A stretch of DNA of 64,000 nucleotides from an uncultured Clostridia bacterium. GTDB lineage: Bacteria > Bacillota > Clostridia > Christensenellales > UBA1242. A program made the translations under genes and the position numbers. This document shows positions 46,846-56,378 of the stretch, piece by piece. The DNA lies in contig CANQKH010000005.1 of assembly GCA_947624415.1 (NCBI GenBank), positions 24,969-88,968 on the forward strand, in the 5' to 3' direction. Below the pieces are notes generated by a model. It made no database searches, was not told the origin of the DNA, and saw nothing but the letters and a program-made list of their open reading frames with translations. Every line of letters starts with the position of its first letter. Within the stretch, counting starts at the first letter, position 1.

Positions 46846-48346
46846 CGATATTATAAACAAATACGAAGGACAAGAAGTTGGCGACATTGTTTGGCCATTT
46901 TATAGATACAGTGCTTTAATCCCTCAACAACTTGGTGGCGACTTGTTTGTATGGCTTTACATTTCACTTGTAATATTTTACAATGAGGGGAAATCTCTTC
47001 CTTCAAATAATTACAGTGAGGAAGTTAAGATTGAGGTTCAAAAAATTTTAAATGATAAATTTGGCAATGTCATTGATGGACAAACAATGAGAAAAATTAT
47101 TGGTAATGCAGAACAAGATTTTGTTGAAACAATAATTTATAATCATAATAAATCAAAGCAATTAAAACCAGAAGCATTTAGTTTTATCAACACCTATGAA
47201 AATTTATTTTCTGATAAACTTGAGATTAAGTATATTTATCAAGATGCAATTACTGGCGAAGTTCTCCCATTTTTTGATGATACAAGTTTTATTTACGAGC
47301 CACAAGATACAAGTGATGCTATAAAGCCAAGAGAGAGCGTAAAAGAGCCAAGTGCAAGTGCTGTAAAAAAAGCGTATGAGATGTATATAAGAATAAAAAA
47401 ATATAATACTAATCCCAGCGATGTAGAAGTTGAACTTGCCGATGAATTTTATGATAAAGACGAACAAACTTTTATTGATGACGGCAAAGATGAAGAAACG
47501 TTTGAAAACGAGAAAAAGGAAGTGCAGAGTTTAAAAAAATATAATGTTATATTTTTAAAAGACAAAAAAGCATTATTTTATTTACAGGTTGGGGTGTTTA
47601 TAGAAGATAATAATATAGTTTTAAAAAGTCCTTTTGGAAATAATACAAACCAATGGATTAATAAGTGCTTAAAGAAGGGAAGAAATGTCTCTGACTCATT
47701 AGACACAAGGATTAAACAATTTGAGGAGGGTTACCTCATAGACAATAAAGTTATTGATGACTATATTGAAGGAAACAAACAAGACATTGCTTCAACTTTA
47801 AATGAATTTCAAGTTTTATACAGACTTATAAACCAGTTGGGGGACAATAGGCTACGGGAATATGTTATAAAGTTAGACCATACATTTACAGAGAAAAATG
47901 CAGAAGCATATTATCAATCACTAGGCAATTTTTTAGAGAGAATGTTGAAGAAAATTCCAAATCCAAACAAATCCACAGAGGAGCAACGCAGACAAACAAC
48001 GTTTGAAATGTTTTGCAGAGAAATAGAAAATAAATTTTATGGCGTTGATGTAAGATATAATCCATTAATGAATAAAAACATATATGACGATTGGGTAAAG
48101 AAATATAAAAAGAAAGATGGAAGCGAGTTTTCTAAATTTAAGGCGGACTTAACTGATATATTATTAAGAACAGATTTAGTGAAAAATCAGGCAATGTATC
48201 CATCATTTATTGAAGATATATTTGACTTATATAAATTAAGAAATGATGTTTCGCATGATAATGACAGATCAGAGAGGATAAGCATTGACAAGGAAACACC
48301 TGCAAGGCTTACCAAATGTGCAAAAGTTTTATTTGAGATAATCTAA
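46838..48346 (+). CDS. uncharacterised protein with C-terminal HEPN-like motif
   Basis: 502 residues, start preceded by GGAGGGTG. The N-terminal two-thirds is not recognised and contains acidic, probably flexible stretches (about 165-230). The C-terminal region is helical and ends with KLRNDVSHDN. This contains the R-N-x3-H signature (Arg near 468, His near 473) of HEPN domains, many of which are metal-independent RNases in toxin and abortive-infection systems. The motif alone is suggestive, not proof. If correct, this would be the effector of the operon. Confidence 0.55.
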   Translation: MSSDIINKYEGQEVGDIVWPFYRYSALIPQQLGGDLFVWLYISLVIFYNEGKSLPSNNYSEEVKIEVQKILNDKFGNVIDGQTMRKIIGNAEQDFVETIIYNHNKSKQLKPEAFSFINTYENLFSDKLEIKYIYQDAITGEVLPFFDDTSFIYEPQDTSDAIKPRESVKEPSASAVKKAYEMYIRIKKYNTNPSDVEVELADEFYDKDEQTFIDDGKDEETFENEKKEVQSLKKYNVIFLKDKKALFYLQVGVFIEDNNIVLKSPFGNNTNQWINKCLKKGRNVSDSLDTRIKQFEEGYLIDNKVIDDYIEGNKQDIASTLNEFQVLYRLINQLGDNRLREYVIKLDHTFTEKNAEAYYQSLGNFLERMLKKIPNPNKSTEEQRRQTTFEMFCREIENKFYGVDVRYNPLMNKNIYDDWVKKYKKKDGSEFSKFKADLTDILLRTDLVKNQAMYPSFIEDIFDLYKLRNDVSHDNDRSERISIDKETPARLTKCAKVLFEII

Positions 48347-48355
48347 GGAGGAAAA

Positions 48356-50557
48356 ATGAGTAAAAAGAATAAAATTAAAGGAAACAATCAACCTGCCACT
48401 CAGCAAAACAATTCATCTGTTGTCCGCCCAAGCCCTAACATTGTGGTTAAGCCAGCAAATGAAATATTAACAAGCGAAGAGGGGGCAGAACTTCTCCAAA
48501 ATGCTGAGAAAGAAGCGGGAAAAAGAAGGGAGGAAGCAGACACTTATTATAATGGAAGAAAAGAGGAAGCGGATTTATATTATGAGGAAAGGAAGGAAGA
48601 GGCAGACATTTATTTTCAGCAAAAGAAGAAAATTGCTGACGGCTTAGAGGAACAAAAGCAAAAAAGAATAGATGAAGAGGTTGAAAAGGCGGTAAAATTA
48701 AAGGAAAAAGAGGCAAAAAAGATTACCGATGACGCAAAAGCAGAAGCCGATAAAATGCTTGCTGATTTAACAAAACGTCAAGAAGATTTGACAAAAGAAT
48801 ATGCTTCACTTGCAGAGAATAAACGCAGTTATAAGCAAGAGGTTTGCAAGGAGATAGAAAATAATATTTCCACTCTTACACAAAACAACCAAGATCTTGA
48901 AAAAGAGGTTGAAGGGGTTAAAAAGGAATTAAAAAGAAAAGATGCACGGATTGTAGCACTAGAAGAGGATAAAAAGGTTTACGAGGAACAAATATCAAAA
49001 AATGCAGTAAGAAATGCAGATGTTGAACTTTATAAAATGCAGATAGACGATTTAAATTATGCTTATGAAAACTTAAAAAAGCAATACAAGGAACAGCAGA
49101 AAAATGTCGATGATTTAAATTTACAAATTCTTTCATTTGGCGAGGCTCCACAAAAGGCAATTAAGGAAAACGTTTTATTGCGTGAACAGGTAAATGAGTT
49201 GCAATCACGAATTTGCGATTGTCCTTCTCTTGAAGAACTTGAAAAATTAAGGGAGACCAGCAGCAAATTTGAAGAATTAAGCAATAAACTCGAATTATTA
49301 AAAAATGAAAACACCAAACTTGAAATTGAAAACAATGACCTAAAAGTTTCAAAAGATGAGATAGAATCATTAAGAAAATTTGTTAAGATTTTAGAATTAC
49401 AAAAGGCTGAATTACAAGGAGAAATTGAAAGAAACATTGAACTATATAATACAAGCACAAAAAAGGTTTTTGCAAACCTGTCTGCTATAGATTTGGAAAG
49501 TAATACAAAATATGAAAAGATGTCAATAACATTAAAACAATTATGCGAAAGATTTAGGGGATATTTGGCAAACAGGAGGGAAAATCCTTTATATTATGAT
49601 GCGGTAACAATAAGAACATTTATTGCAGGATTTGCTTGTTCAAAAATAATTATTCTTGAGGGCTTGTCGGGGACTGGAAAGTCAAGTTTACCACGGGCAT
49701 TTCAAGATTTTATTGGTGCACAAACACATGAAGTTCCCGTTCAATCGTCTTGGAAGGATAGAAACGACTTGCTGGGATTTTACAATGATTTTAAAAAGCA
49801 ATATAAGGAAACAAAATTTTTAAAGGAGTTATATAGAGCGACTCATGACCAAGACAATATTCACATTATAGTTCTTGATGAGATGAACTTGTCGCATATT
49901 GAATATTATTTTGCCGACTTACTTTCCGTGCTTGAAATACCAGAAATTGAGAAGAGGAAAATAGAACTTATATCGGACTATGCAAGCATCGCACAAAACA
50001 GCACGGATGCGTGGCCAAAACATATAATTGAGGGGCAACTTCAAATATGTGAAAACACGTGGTTTGTTGGAACGGCAAATAAGGATGACTCCACTTTTGA
50101 TATTACAGATAAAGTTTATGACAGGGCGACGGTAATATATTTTGACAAGAAGGGCGAGAAGGAGAAAGTTGACAATGCAAATCCAATTCAAATGAACAGC
50201 GATGACTTTTTAAAATTATTAAATTCTGCTTCAAATTTTAAAAGTGAGTTGGATGAGAAAAAATATAATGATATGATTAAGAATTTAGACACTCTTATAA
50301 GGGAAAAATTTGACATAACATTTGGAAATCGTATAGCAAACCAACTCAAAGTGTTTGTTCCTGTTTATATTGAATGTGGTGGAACTGTTGAAGAGGCGGT
50401 GGATGTAGTTTTTTCAAGAAAGATTTTAAGAAAACTTGAGGGCATATATTATGATGAAACAAAAAGCAGGCTTTTAGATTTAAAAGAGGAAATAAATGAA
50501 AAATACAAAATGCCAATTTCAGTCAAAACTATTGATAGAATAGTGGCAACTATGTAA
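48356..50557 (+). CDS. coiled-coil McrB-type AAA+ NTPase
   Basis: 733 residues. Residues about 55-380 are charged and heptad-like, starting with repeats of the type KEEADLYYEERKEEAD, and form a long coiled coil. The AAA+ core begins with Walker A GLSGTGKSSL (near 436). SSWKDRNDLLGFYN and the Walker B LDEMNLSHIEYYFADLLSVLE follow. The block TANKDDSTFDITDKVYDRA corresponds to the McrB GTPase signature region. McrB proteins translocate DNA for an McrC nuclease. The coiled coil replaces the usual DNA-recognition domain, so it may oligomerise or tether to the other operon proteins. Confidence 0.82.
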   Translation: MSKKNKIKGNNQPATQQNNSSVVRPSPNIVVKPANEILTSEEGAELLQNAEKEAGKRREEADTYYNGRKEEADLYYEERKEEADIYFQQKKKIADGLEEQKQKRIDEEVEKAVKLKEKEAKKITDDAKAEADKMLADLTKRQEDLTKEYASLAENKRSYKQEVCKEIENNISTLTQNNQDLEKEVEGVKKELKRKDARIVALEEDKKVYEEQISKNAVRNADVELYKMQIDDLNYAYENLKKQYKEQQKNVDDLNLQILSFGEAPQKAIKENVLLREQVNELQSRICDCPSLEELEKLRETSSKFEELSNKLELLKNENTKLEIENNDLKVSKDEIESLRKFVKILELQKAELQGEIERNIELYNTSTKKVFANLSAIDLESNTKYEKMSITLKQLCERFRGYLANRRENPLYYDAVTIRTFIAGFACSKIIILEGLSGTGKSSLPRAFQDFIGAQTHEVPVQSSWKDRNDLLGFYNDFKKQYKETKFLKELYRATHDQDNIHIIVLDEMNLSHIEYYFADLLSVLEIPEIEKRKIELISDYASIAQNSTDAWPKHIIEGQLQICENTWFVGTANKDDSTFDITDKVYDRATVIYFDKKGEKEKVDNANPIQMNSDDFLKLLNSASNFKSELDEKKYNDMIKNLDTLIREKFDITFGNRIANQLKVFVPVYIECGGTVEEAVDVVFSRKILRKLEGIYYDETKSRLLDLKEEINEKYKMPISVKTIDRIVATM

Positions 50558-50566
50558 GGATATTGT

Positions 50567-52384
50567 ATGGAAGAGAGAGAAATTAGGAGAAAGAATGAGG
50601 AGATATTTCTCAAATTAAAGATAGCGGATAATGAATGCTTAAAAACTCCTTTGACGGCCGAAGAATTAATTGAATATATGCGTTTTGGCTATTTGCCCGT
50701 TGAAATAAGTGAAGAAGATGGCACGAAAGTTTTAAATGAGGGGCAAATTCAAGAAATAGAGCAGTGCATTCCAAATTTATTGAAGATTGTCAAAAAACCA
50801 AAGTCATTTATAAAATTATATGAAGAGAAAGTTCCCATTGAAATTGCGAAAAAGATAAATCATAAGGCAATATCAAAACTCAGCATGGACAGTAACGACT
50901 GGTATGCAAGAACGATTATAAATGTAAAGCCCAAAAATGTTATGTCTGACCTTAATGAAGAAACTATAGATTTGTATGAGAACAGGTTTATTTGCAGTTT
51001 GACAGATAAAATTGCAAAACTGGTTGCTTCAAGACGCCAGTATTATAAGCAACAAATTAAAGATCAAGAAGACAATAGTGCCATTTATGCAATGGGCGAG
51101 GAATATCATACAACGAGGGAGTTTCCTTTTTTCAATGAGATAAACAAAAATGCGAAATATTTTTCTCACAATATCACGTTCAGGGACAAATTGCAGGCTG
51201 AATTAGACAAGACAATAGAAGTTGAGAAAAAGATAAGAAGTATAAAGATGAGCGAATTTTACATGACTCTTCACAAGAAAAAGAAAGTTACTGACCCCAT
51301 TCAAAAAACCAATATTTTAATGTTTGAAAAGAATTATAAAAAAGCCTATAAATTATGGAAATCATTAAACCAATATCGCGAAGAAGACGTATTAAAAAAT
51401 GATATTATAATTAGTGAAGAGGAGTTAAAAAATCATTATTTTCTTTATTGTTTTATAATTATTCTTTCTGCATTGCATGAGTTAGATTTCGCCGAAAAGA
51501 CGGGGCATAAAATTATTTATAAAGATAATATTTTACAACTCGAAAATGACTTAAAATTTGTAAATGTCAAAAATTCAAAAGATTCAATAGAGATAAGATT
51601 AAACAAAGAATATATTTCACTTGAATATCAAGACCTCACGGCCGAAGGCAAAAAAGATAAATTTCTTTTCTATCCCAATTTTGTAAATTTTGAAAACATG
51701 AACAGAAGTGAAGTTGATGCTTATACAGAACAAATTTTAAATAATTTACAAGATGACGACAGATATTCCCAAATAACAAGCATATATTCTCTCGTTTCAA
51801 TAAATATGAATATTTGTTCAGAAAATAATGTTTTTTCCGACAAGGTTTACAGAAGATTTTATGGAATTGGAAACAATTATTCCCAAGATGAGAATAAAGA
51901 AAATTTGAAAAATTGGGGAGGTTATAAAAGGGGAATATTAATAATAACCCCATCGCGACTTAGGGACAACCTTTTAAAGATTGAGCAGGTTATCAATTAT
52001 CATATTCTTAAAGGAAGAAATGTCAGCACCTTTTCAAGGGAATGTCCAATATGTGGCAGCAAACATATTGTTAATAATGGTGGCAATTATATTTGTTATT
52101 CATGCAAACGTATTGTGTCAGTAACATATTGTAATGAGTGCGACAAAAAACACCAAAAACCAATATTATGGGTTCGATATATAAATGACAATTTCTTAAA
52201 GAGGGAAGATGTTGTTCGAGGGGATTTTGCCAATTTAATGTGCTATGACAAAATGAGCAAAATTGAAATAATTATGGGCAAACGGGCAACGACAACCTTT
52301 GAACTTGAAAAAGATGTTAGTGGCTGGAAACTTAAAACTATATGTCCATATTGTGGCATAAAACTAGGCAGTAGCAAAAATTAA
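50567..52384 (+). CDS. zinc-finger protein in the McrC position (DUF2357-like, uncertain)
   Basis: 605 residues, starting 10 bases after the McrB-like gene. The ETIDLYENRFICSL stretch (about 135-148) recalls the NRFV segment of DUF2357/McrC-type partners. The C terminus has a CPIC...CYSC ribbon followed by a CNEC pair (about 500-535) and a CPYC pair near the end. No PD-(D/E)XK nuclease motif could be seen, unlike classical McrC. It is the last gene of the operon, followed by a terminator. Likely role: nucleic-acid-binding partner of the AAA+ protein (inference). Confidence 0.5.
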   Translation: MEEREIRRKNEEIFLKLKIADNECLKTPLTAEELIEYMRFGYLPVEISEEDGTKVLNEGQIQEIEQCIPNLLKIVKKPKSFIKLYEEKVPIEIAKKINHKAISKLSMDSNDWYARTIINVKPKNVMSDLNEETIDLYENRFICSLTDKIAKLVASRRQYYKQQIKDQEDNSAIYAMGEEYHTTREFPFFNEINKNAKYFSHNITFRDKLQAELDKTIEVEKKIRSIKMSEFYMTLHKKKKVTDPIQKTNILMFEKNYKKAYKLWKSLNQYREEDVLKNDIIISEEELKNHYFLYCFIIILSALHELDFAEKTGHKIIYKDNILQLENDLKFVNVKNSKDSIEIRLNKEYISLEYQDLTAEGKKDKFLFYPNFVNFENMNRSEVDAYTEQILNNLQDDDRYSQITSIYSLVSINMNICSENNVFSDKVYRRFYGIGNNYSQDENKENLKNWGGYKRGILIITPSRLRDNLLKIEQVINYHILKGRNVSTFSRECPICGSKHIVNNGGNYICYSCKRIVSVTYCNECDKKHQKPILWVRYINDNFLKREDVVRGDFANLMCYDKMSKIEIIMGKRATTTFELEKDVSGWKLKTICPYCGIKLGSSKN

Positions 52385-52432
52385 AAGTATTGCCAGAAGA
52401 ATAATGTCGAGATTGCCAAAATATTAAAAATT

Positions 52433-52465
52433 GAGCGTTATAAAGAAAATTGAACGCTCTTTTTT
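52433..52465 (+). terminator. terminator of the eight-gene operon
   Basis: Perfect 7-bp stem, GAGCGTT (52433-52439) with AACGCTC (52453-52459), followed by TTTTTTG. It ends the run of genes starting at 39990. Confidence 0.75.
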
Positions 52466-52515
52466 GTTGTAAATTATAAAAAGAAATAAAAATTTAAAAA
52501 AATATCCAAAAATGC

Positions 52516-52548
52516 TTGACAATAGGGGGGGGGGGCGATGCTAAAATA
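52516..52548 (+). promoter_or_regulatory. poly-G phase-variable promoter of the Gly-rich surface protein
   Basis: Perfect -35 TTGACA (52516-52521), then ATA, a run of 12 G (52525-52536), CGATGC and the -10 TAAAAT (52543-52548) with an extended TGC. The spacer is 21 bases; removing four G would give the optimal 17. The same element recurs at 61212. G-run slippage between -35 and -10 is an established switch in other bacteria (for example Neisseria porA). Leader to the start codon is about 320 bases. Confidence 0.75.
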
Positions 52549-52663
52549 GGGTATATAGAATCTTTTTTATATATTGCTAAAAGTTAAAAATTATAAAATA
52601 TAACAAGTTTTTACAAAATATTACAATTAAAACTATACCTTTCGACAAATTTCAACAAAAAAC

Positions 52664-52692
52664 TTGACATGGTGAAAAATAATTTGTAATAT
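52664..52692 (+). promoter_or_regulatory. second candidate promoter in the 492-base gap
   Basis: TTGACA (52664-52669), 17 bases, then TAATAT (52687-52692). It lies between the poly-G promoter and the gene. It could provide basal expression when the G-run promoter is off, which would make switching graded rather than on/off. Confidence 0.45.
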
Positions 52693-52877
52693 AATTATAT
52701 AGGTAAAAATTTTTTATTTATATATAAATAACTTTCTATATATTTTCAATATTAAATACTATTTAGTCTTTAAAGAATTTTTTTTATTTTCTTATATAAA
52801 TAGTATAATATGACAAAATAATATAATACAGTAATTTAGAAAGCCTACTTATAAAATTCAAAAAATAGGGAGGGGTT

Positions 52878-55800
52878 ATGAAAAAATTTAAAAATATTGG
52901 AATGAAAGCCATATTCTTGACATTTGCAATTTCTATGATTGTTGTTTTTTCTACAATTTTTAATGTCCCAGAAGCGGAGAAGCAGTTTGATGATGTTGTG
53001 CCACAAGCCGCTTTTAGCGTTGAAACGTTATCAACTTCTTATAACGACCTATTTAATTTTAGAGTGGGGACAATATATAAGGCTACGAATGGAGTCTCAT
53101 TTAATGCTGGGGCAAAAGTGTATGACCCATATGGCCAATCAGATGAAAACAGATATGGAAGACGATATTCAGTGCTTTACATACCTAAAGGAAAAACTGT
53201 TTACGCATATGGCACAGAAGGTTGTGCCGGCATTGAAGTTACTGGCAATAGAGCGCTCATAGTAGTTGGAGGTGGAACTCTTGAAGCGAAGGGAGGCAAT
53301 GCCGGGCGAGGCTATGGTGGCTCAAATGGAACAAGCGGAGTTGCGAGTGGCACACCTGTTAATGGTCGCGGTGGCAATGGTGGTAACGGAGGCAGAGGTG
53401 CTGGTGCAGGCATTGGAGGCAATGGAGGCTACGGTGGAGGCGGTGGCACAGGTGCATCAGGTGGTAGCTCTGGTTATAACGGTGGTAGAGGAGGGAGCGG
53501 TAACAATGGTGATGACATGGGATACCTTTATGTTCTTGGCTCCATTACAATAGAGGCATCGGGTGGTGGATATGATTATTACCCAGTATATGGCGGAAGT
53601 GCTGGTTATACCGACCAATATGGGTTCATTCTCATGGGCGGCGGTGGAGGCGGCGGTGCTGGTGCCTTTGGTAAATTTGATGCAGACGCAATCGGCGGCG
53701 GTGCCGGCGGAGGCGGCGGTGGAGGCGGCGGTGCTGCTGGTCCTGGTTCTAGTTCCACCGGGGGGTTTTATTATGATATGAATGGTTATGGTGGTTCTGG
53801 TGGTTCTGGTGGTATTGATGGTCCAAATGGCAAGTCTGGTTCTTGGACTTATTTGGGAGGAAGCCAACCATATGGTGGTGCTGGTGGTGCTGCTGGTAAA
53901 AAAGGCGGATCTGGCAAACTTTATGCACAAAATGGAACGTCTATAGCAAGCCGATCGAGTGATTATTCAACAACTGGGAGGATGACAGAGTTACAATATT
54001 ATATAACCTTTTCTCCTGGAGCAAATTGTGCTACTAATGGGGACACGGGTCAAACAGTTTATTTCTTTCAATCAATGACAAAAATTAATGTTCCAACAAA
54101 AACGGGCTATACGTTCATGGGATATTACACGGCAGAAAATGGTGGAGGAACACAATACTTTGATGAAAATGGCTATGCACTTACAAATCGCAAAAATGAT
54201 ACCAATAAAGAATTTGGAGACAGATATGATCAATTTTCCAATATCACCCTTTATGCTAAATGGGAAGTAAATAAATATTACGTGTCGTTTAATGCAGGCA
54301 GCGGTGCAACAGGAACTATGAATACTCAAACTTTAAGTTATAAAAATGATGATGAAAGTGGGGATGCATTGACGGCGAACGCTTTCGAGAAAACTGGACA
54401 TTACTTTAAAGGTTGGTCAAAAAGCAGTTCGGCGACAACGGTAAACTATACAGATAAACAAGTGGTTAAAAATTTATCGACAAGCAAAGGGGCAATAGTA
54501 AGTTTGTATGCAGTCTGGGAAAAAGAGACGTATAATATAACATTTTATGGAAATGGTGGAAAGGTAAATTCCGTGAGTGAAGATACCCATCAAGTAAAAT
54601 ATGATGAAAGTGTAACTGTCGTCGTTGATAGACCTGGATACAATTTTAATTATTTTACAAAAGAAAAAAGTCCAACGACAGATAGCACAAAATATCCTTT
54701 AAGCGGAAATCAATTTAAAGTTGTTGATTTTGGGGAAAATGGTGCAATAGTCCCAATGTATGCCCAATGGACAGCGAAACAATATAGTATAACGTATGAT
54801 GCCGGGGGTAAAACATTGACGGAAGGGTCGTTGCCAAGTTCAGTAAGGCTAAATTATGACGATACTGGAACTACATATAAAATTCCGTCCAATGTAATAA
54901 AAGCAAAAGGCTATGAATTTAACGGCTGGGAAAATGAAGCAAATGGAAAGATATATCAGCCGGGGCAACAAGTAGCAATAAAAGATTTATTCAATATTTC
55001 AACTCAGTCGGGAGTATATAATATTTCAAACATAACATTAACTGCAGAATGGATACCAATTACATATAAAGTTAAATTTGACCCAAATACAATTGATATT
55101 AAAAATGAAAAACTTTTCACAACTCCAACAGTCTCGCCAAGCATAGCCGATTCATCTTTTTCAAATTTAACTCCTTCAAATGAAATCTATACATTAACAT
55201 ATGGCAAAAGTTATTTAATATCAAGTACTTTTGTATGTAATGGCTACAATCTCGTAGGGCTTAGAACAAATGCAGATGCAACAGGACCATTATGTAGTTG
55301 GTTGATATCTAATTTAACCGATGTAAAAGATCAAGAAATTACTTTTTACGCACAATGGGAGCCAACATGGTCAAAATTTGCCCATAAGGAGTCGGCAAAA
55401 CCAGTGCAACAGGGTTCAACCTATTTAATACAAAGTGCTGAGAATTTAGGATGGCTTATGGGGACAATATCTTTTGGAAGCACAGAACTCAAAAATAGTA
55501 TTAACAGCACAATTACATTTAAACAAACAAGAAACATATATTTAACCGATTATCCATGGAACCCAGACGGAATATTTTCTTCTAGGTATGACGGAAATGG
55601 TTGTTATATATATGACTTGCACAACGAGACAGAGGATAATAAAAACATAATTATCAAAGAATACGTGGGACTATTTGCTCAAACCAGTGGTGCTAGTCTT
55701 CAAAAAATAACAATAATGTCAGGTAACTTAGTTGGAGAAGAAAATTGTTATGTTGGTTCAATTGTGGGATATGCATCAAATACGTTAATTAAAAATTGTA

Positions 55801-56363
55801 TAAATTATGCGAGTGTTTATGGGAAGGGATCTGCTATGGGTTTTGTTGGAGGTATAGTTGGATACAAAACGGACAGTGATTCATCAAATGCCTCCGCAAC
55901 TATGTCAAGTTGTATTAATTATGGTAAAGTTGTCCTTGATTACACATCAGATGCTTTCGTAGGAGGAATTGTAGGTTATATAGAAAATGGTGTTGTAAAA
56001 AGCTGTTATGTTAAGTCAACTATAATAGCTAATGCTGGTTTTTCTGGTGGTATAGCAGGTTTGGCTGGCAATGTTACAATTGAACAATGTGCTTATATTG
56101 GGAATATAATCCAGACAGAATATGTTTTTAGCAACGGAATTTGTGCATGGGCAGACGGAGCATCTGCAAAAGATTGCCTTGTAAGGACATCAACTTCTGG
56201 ACTTGATTTATTCCCTAATATTGATAATAATGGTATGTATTCAACAAATTGTATTGGCTATTTAAATAACGGCTCGCCACAAACAACGGCAGGAATGGAC
56301 TATACAAATTGGACAACTATAAATGGGCAATATTTCCCTAAGGGACTTACATGGATTGCCTAA
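52878..56363 (+). CDS. secreted Gly-rich / InlB-repeat / GLUG surface protein
   Basis: 1161 residues with a GGGAGGGG site. Signal peptide to about residue 45. Residues about 130-350 are an extremely Gly-rich segment of GG-x repeats, encoded by GGN-rich DNA unlike the AT-rich surroundings. InlB/Flg_new-like repeats (about 375-830) have TGYTFMGYYTAENGG, GHYFKGW and GYNFNYFTKEK units. GLUG-type motifs follow (about 940-1130): VGSIVGYAS, VGGIVGYK, VGGIVGYIE, SGGIAGLA. There is no LPXTG or membrane anchor. It is expressed from the poly-G promoter, so probably an antigenically switchable adhesin or matrix protein (inference). Confidence 0.85.
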   Translation: MKKFKNIGMKAIFLTFAISMIVVFSTIFNVPEAEKQFDDVVPQAAFSVETLSTSYNDLFNFRVGTIYKATNGVSFNAGAKVYDPYGQSDENRYGRRYSVLYIPKGKTVYAYGTEGCAGIEVTGNRALIVVGGGTLEAKGGNAGRGYGGSNGTSGVASGTPVNGRGGNGGNGGRGAGAGIGGNGGYGGGGGTGASGGSSGYNGGRGGSGNNGDDMGYLYVLGSITIEASGGGYDYYPVYGGSAGYTDQYGFILMGGGGGGGAGAFGKFDADAIGGGAGGGGGGGGGAAGPGSSSTGGFYYDMNGYGGSGGSGGIDGPNGKSGSWTYLGGSQPYGGAGGAAGKKGGSGKLYAQNGTSIASRSSDYSTTGRMTELQYYITFSPGANCATNGDTGQTVYFFQSMTKINVPTKTGYTFMGYYTAENGGGTQYFDENGYALTNRKNDTNKEFGDRYDQFSNITLYAKWEVNKYYVSFNAGSGATGTMNTQTLSYKNDDESGDALTANAFEKTGHYFKGWSKSSSATTVNYTDKQVVKNLSTSKGAIVSLYAVWEKETYNITFYGNGGKVNSVSEDTHQVKYDESVTVVVDRPGYNFNYFTKEKSPTTDSTKYPLSGNQFKVVDFGENGAIVPMYAQWTAKQYSITYDAGGKTLTEGSLPSSVRLNYDDTGTTYKIPSNVIKAKGYEFNGWENEANGKIYQPGQQVAIKDLFNISTQSGVYNISNITLTAEWIPITYKVKFDPNTIDIKNEKLFTTPTVSPSIADSSFSNLTPSNEIYTLTYGKSYLISSTFVCNGYNLVGLRTNADATGPLCSWLISNLTDVKDQEITFYAQWEPTWSKFAHKESAKPVQQGSTYLIQSAENLGWLMGTISFGSTELKNSINSTITFKQTRNIYLTDYPWNPDGIFSSRYDGNGCYIYDLHNETEDNKNIIIKEYVGLFAQTSGASLQKITIMSGNLVGEENCYVGSIVGYASNTLIKNCINYASVYGKGSAMGFVGGIVGYKTDSDSSNASATMSSCINYGKVVLDYTSDAFVGGIVGYIENGVVKSCYVKSTIIANAGFSGGIAGLAGNVTIEQCAYIGNIIQTEYVFSNGICAWADGASAKDCLVRTSTSGLDLFPNIDNNGMYSTNCIGYLNNGSPQTTAGMDYTNWTTINGQYFPKGLTWIA
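53263..53920 (+). repeat. glycine-codon repeat tract inside the surface protein gene
   Basis: Dense GGN codon repeats, including runs of GGCGGCGGT-type units near 53637-53740 and a stretch of six G at 53760-53765. Local base composition is far more GC-rich than the rest of the window. It could vary in length by slippage or recombination. Confidence 0.7.
54529..54790 (+). repeat. InlB-like repeat unit shared with the gene at 61479 (copy 1)
   Basis: The protein unit GNGGKVNSVSEDTHQV plus RPGYNFNYFTKEKSPT is nearly repeated at about 63770-64000 (GNGGKVNSRTEDTHQV, RPGYDFNYFTQEKNPT). The DNA is also clearly similar, for example GAAAGTGTAAC and TTTTAATTATTTTAC in both. A possible site of recombination between paralogues. 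Confidence 0.75.
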
Positions 56364-56378
56364 TAAAAAAAATTAATT

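Noticed and set aside
39957..52384. Tellurite resistance operon
   Set aside because: Only the TerY-P triad is present; TerB, TerC, TerD and TerZ type genes are absent.
53457..53930. Antisense open frame of 157 codons, Thr/Ala-rich, opposite the Gly-rich region
   Set aside because: It is the mirror of GGN glycine codons; it has no ribosome-binding site and only low-complexity sequence.
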